Origin: CAVQCX01 sp963775335
Lineage (GTDB): Bacteria; Pseudomonadota; Gammaproteobacteria; Chromatiales; Chromatiaceae
NCBI GenBank assembly: GCA_963775335.1
Contig: CAVZIJ010000003.1
Coordinates: 2,232,001-2,296,000 of the forward strand
Length of the DNA stretch: 64,000 nucleotides
Direction: 5' to 3'
Positions 63,692-64,000 of this stretch are shown in pieces. The translations under genes and the position numbers were made by a program. The first letter of the stretch is position 1. Each line of letters starts with the position of its first letter. The notes below the pieces were generated by a model. It worked only from the letters and a program-made list of their open reading frames with translations, ran no database searches and was not told the DNA's origin.

Positions 63692-64000
63692 TCAGTTACG
63701 GCTCTTGTCGACGATCTTGTTGGCCTTTATCCAGGGCATCATGTCGCGCAGGCGCTCGCCGACCACCTCGATCTGATGGGCCCGACCGATACGGCGCATT
63801 GCCTTGAGCTTGGCCGCCCCCGCCTGGTTCTCCAGGATGAACTCCTTGGCGAATTCCCCGGTCTGGATCTCGGTCAAGATACGGCGCATCTCGTCCTTGG
63901 TCTGGGCGTTGACGATGCGCGGACCGCGCGTGAAGTCCCCGTACTCGGCGGTGTTGGAGATGGAGTAGCGCATGTTCGCGATGCCGCCCTCGTACATCAG
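63692..64000 (-). CDS. ilvC: ketol-acid reductoisomerase, C-terminal part (cut by window edge)
   Basis: The visible 3' part encodes the knotted C-terminal domain of class I KARI: LMYEGGIANMRYSISNTAEYGD, GPRIVNAQTKDEMRRIL, IQTGEFAKEFILENQAG and EVVGERLRDMMPWI. The start lies beyond the right edge. It is the enzyme of branched-chain amino acid synthesis and precedes pssA and leuA. Confidence 0.96.
   Translation of the reverse strand: MMYEGGIANMRYSISNTAEYGDFTRGPRIVNAQTKDEMRRILTEIQTGEFAKEFILENQAGAAKLKAMRRIGRAHQIEVVGERLRDMMPWIKANKIVDKSRN

Overview
This window comes from a GC-rich, free-living gammaproteobacterium. The gene content suggests a sulfur-oxidizer-like lineage (Chromatiales or a relative). 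Supporting signs are a DsrE-like protein, several c-type cytochromes, a class I Fe-S fumarase, the rpsP-rimM-trmD-rplS and ilvC-pssA-leuA gene orders, and a PEP-CTERM/exosortase-type surface protein system. The exact taxon cannot be fixed from the sequence.

Layout. 1-3.5 kb: an SLC13-type permease cut by the window edge, tcdA, and an M48-like protein without its zinc motif. 4-8 kb: a c5-like cytochrome, a DsrE-like protein, an MscS remnant, an RRM protein, a GNAT and a FieF-type exporter. 8.3-22.9 kb: accessory genes. These are two methyltransferases, a lipase maturation factor homologue, a 2Fe-2S flavoprotein reductase, a PilZ protein, a membrane thioredoxin, an EndA-type nuclease, a frameshifted FAD oxidoreductase, a YtqB-like methylase, a DUF3108 protein, an ankyrin lipoprotein and many small conserved unknowns. 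Decayed genes and a small dispersed repeat family lie among them. 23-26 kb: a DEAD-box helicase and exonuclease I. 26.2-31.7 kb: a redox cluster with a diheme cytochrome divergent from an 802-residue heptaheme lipoprotein, then a SurA-like isomerase and a TlpA-like thioredoxin. 31.8-36.7 kb: translation and secretion core (rplS, trmD, rimM, rpsP, ffh), a CcsA/YpjD-like membrane protein and two tRNAs. 38.7-45.4 kb: a carbon metabolism run sucA-sucB-fumarase-acuI with overlapping start and stop codons. 57.4-64 kb: ibaG, prfC, rimI, family 4 UDG, leuA, pssA and the 3' end of ilvC.

The most interesting part is 37-57 kb. Three PEP-CTERM genes (37220, 45660, 53621) each carry the same two-part upstream architecture. 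One part is a 19-nt T-rich element resembling TGTCAGAATTTTTTACACT. About 64-74 bp downstream of it is a sigma-54 type -24/-12 promoter with exact GG-N10-GC spacing. This fits a sigma-54/enhancer-binding-protein regulon of the PrsK/PrsR kind. Two of these PEP-CTERM genes are paralogues, and each precedes a giant TPR lipoprotein of the PrsT family, so the locus looks like a tandem duplication of a PEP-CTERM-PrsT module. The first copy has been split by an ISNCY-type element that itself carries a nested IS66-family element with a clean 8-bp target duplication. Two copies of a 161-162 bp MITE lie in inverted orientation on either side of the region. No exosortase gene is present in the window.
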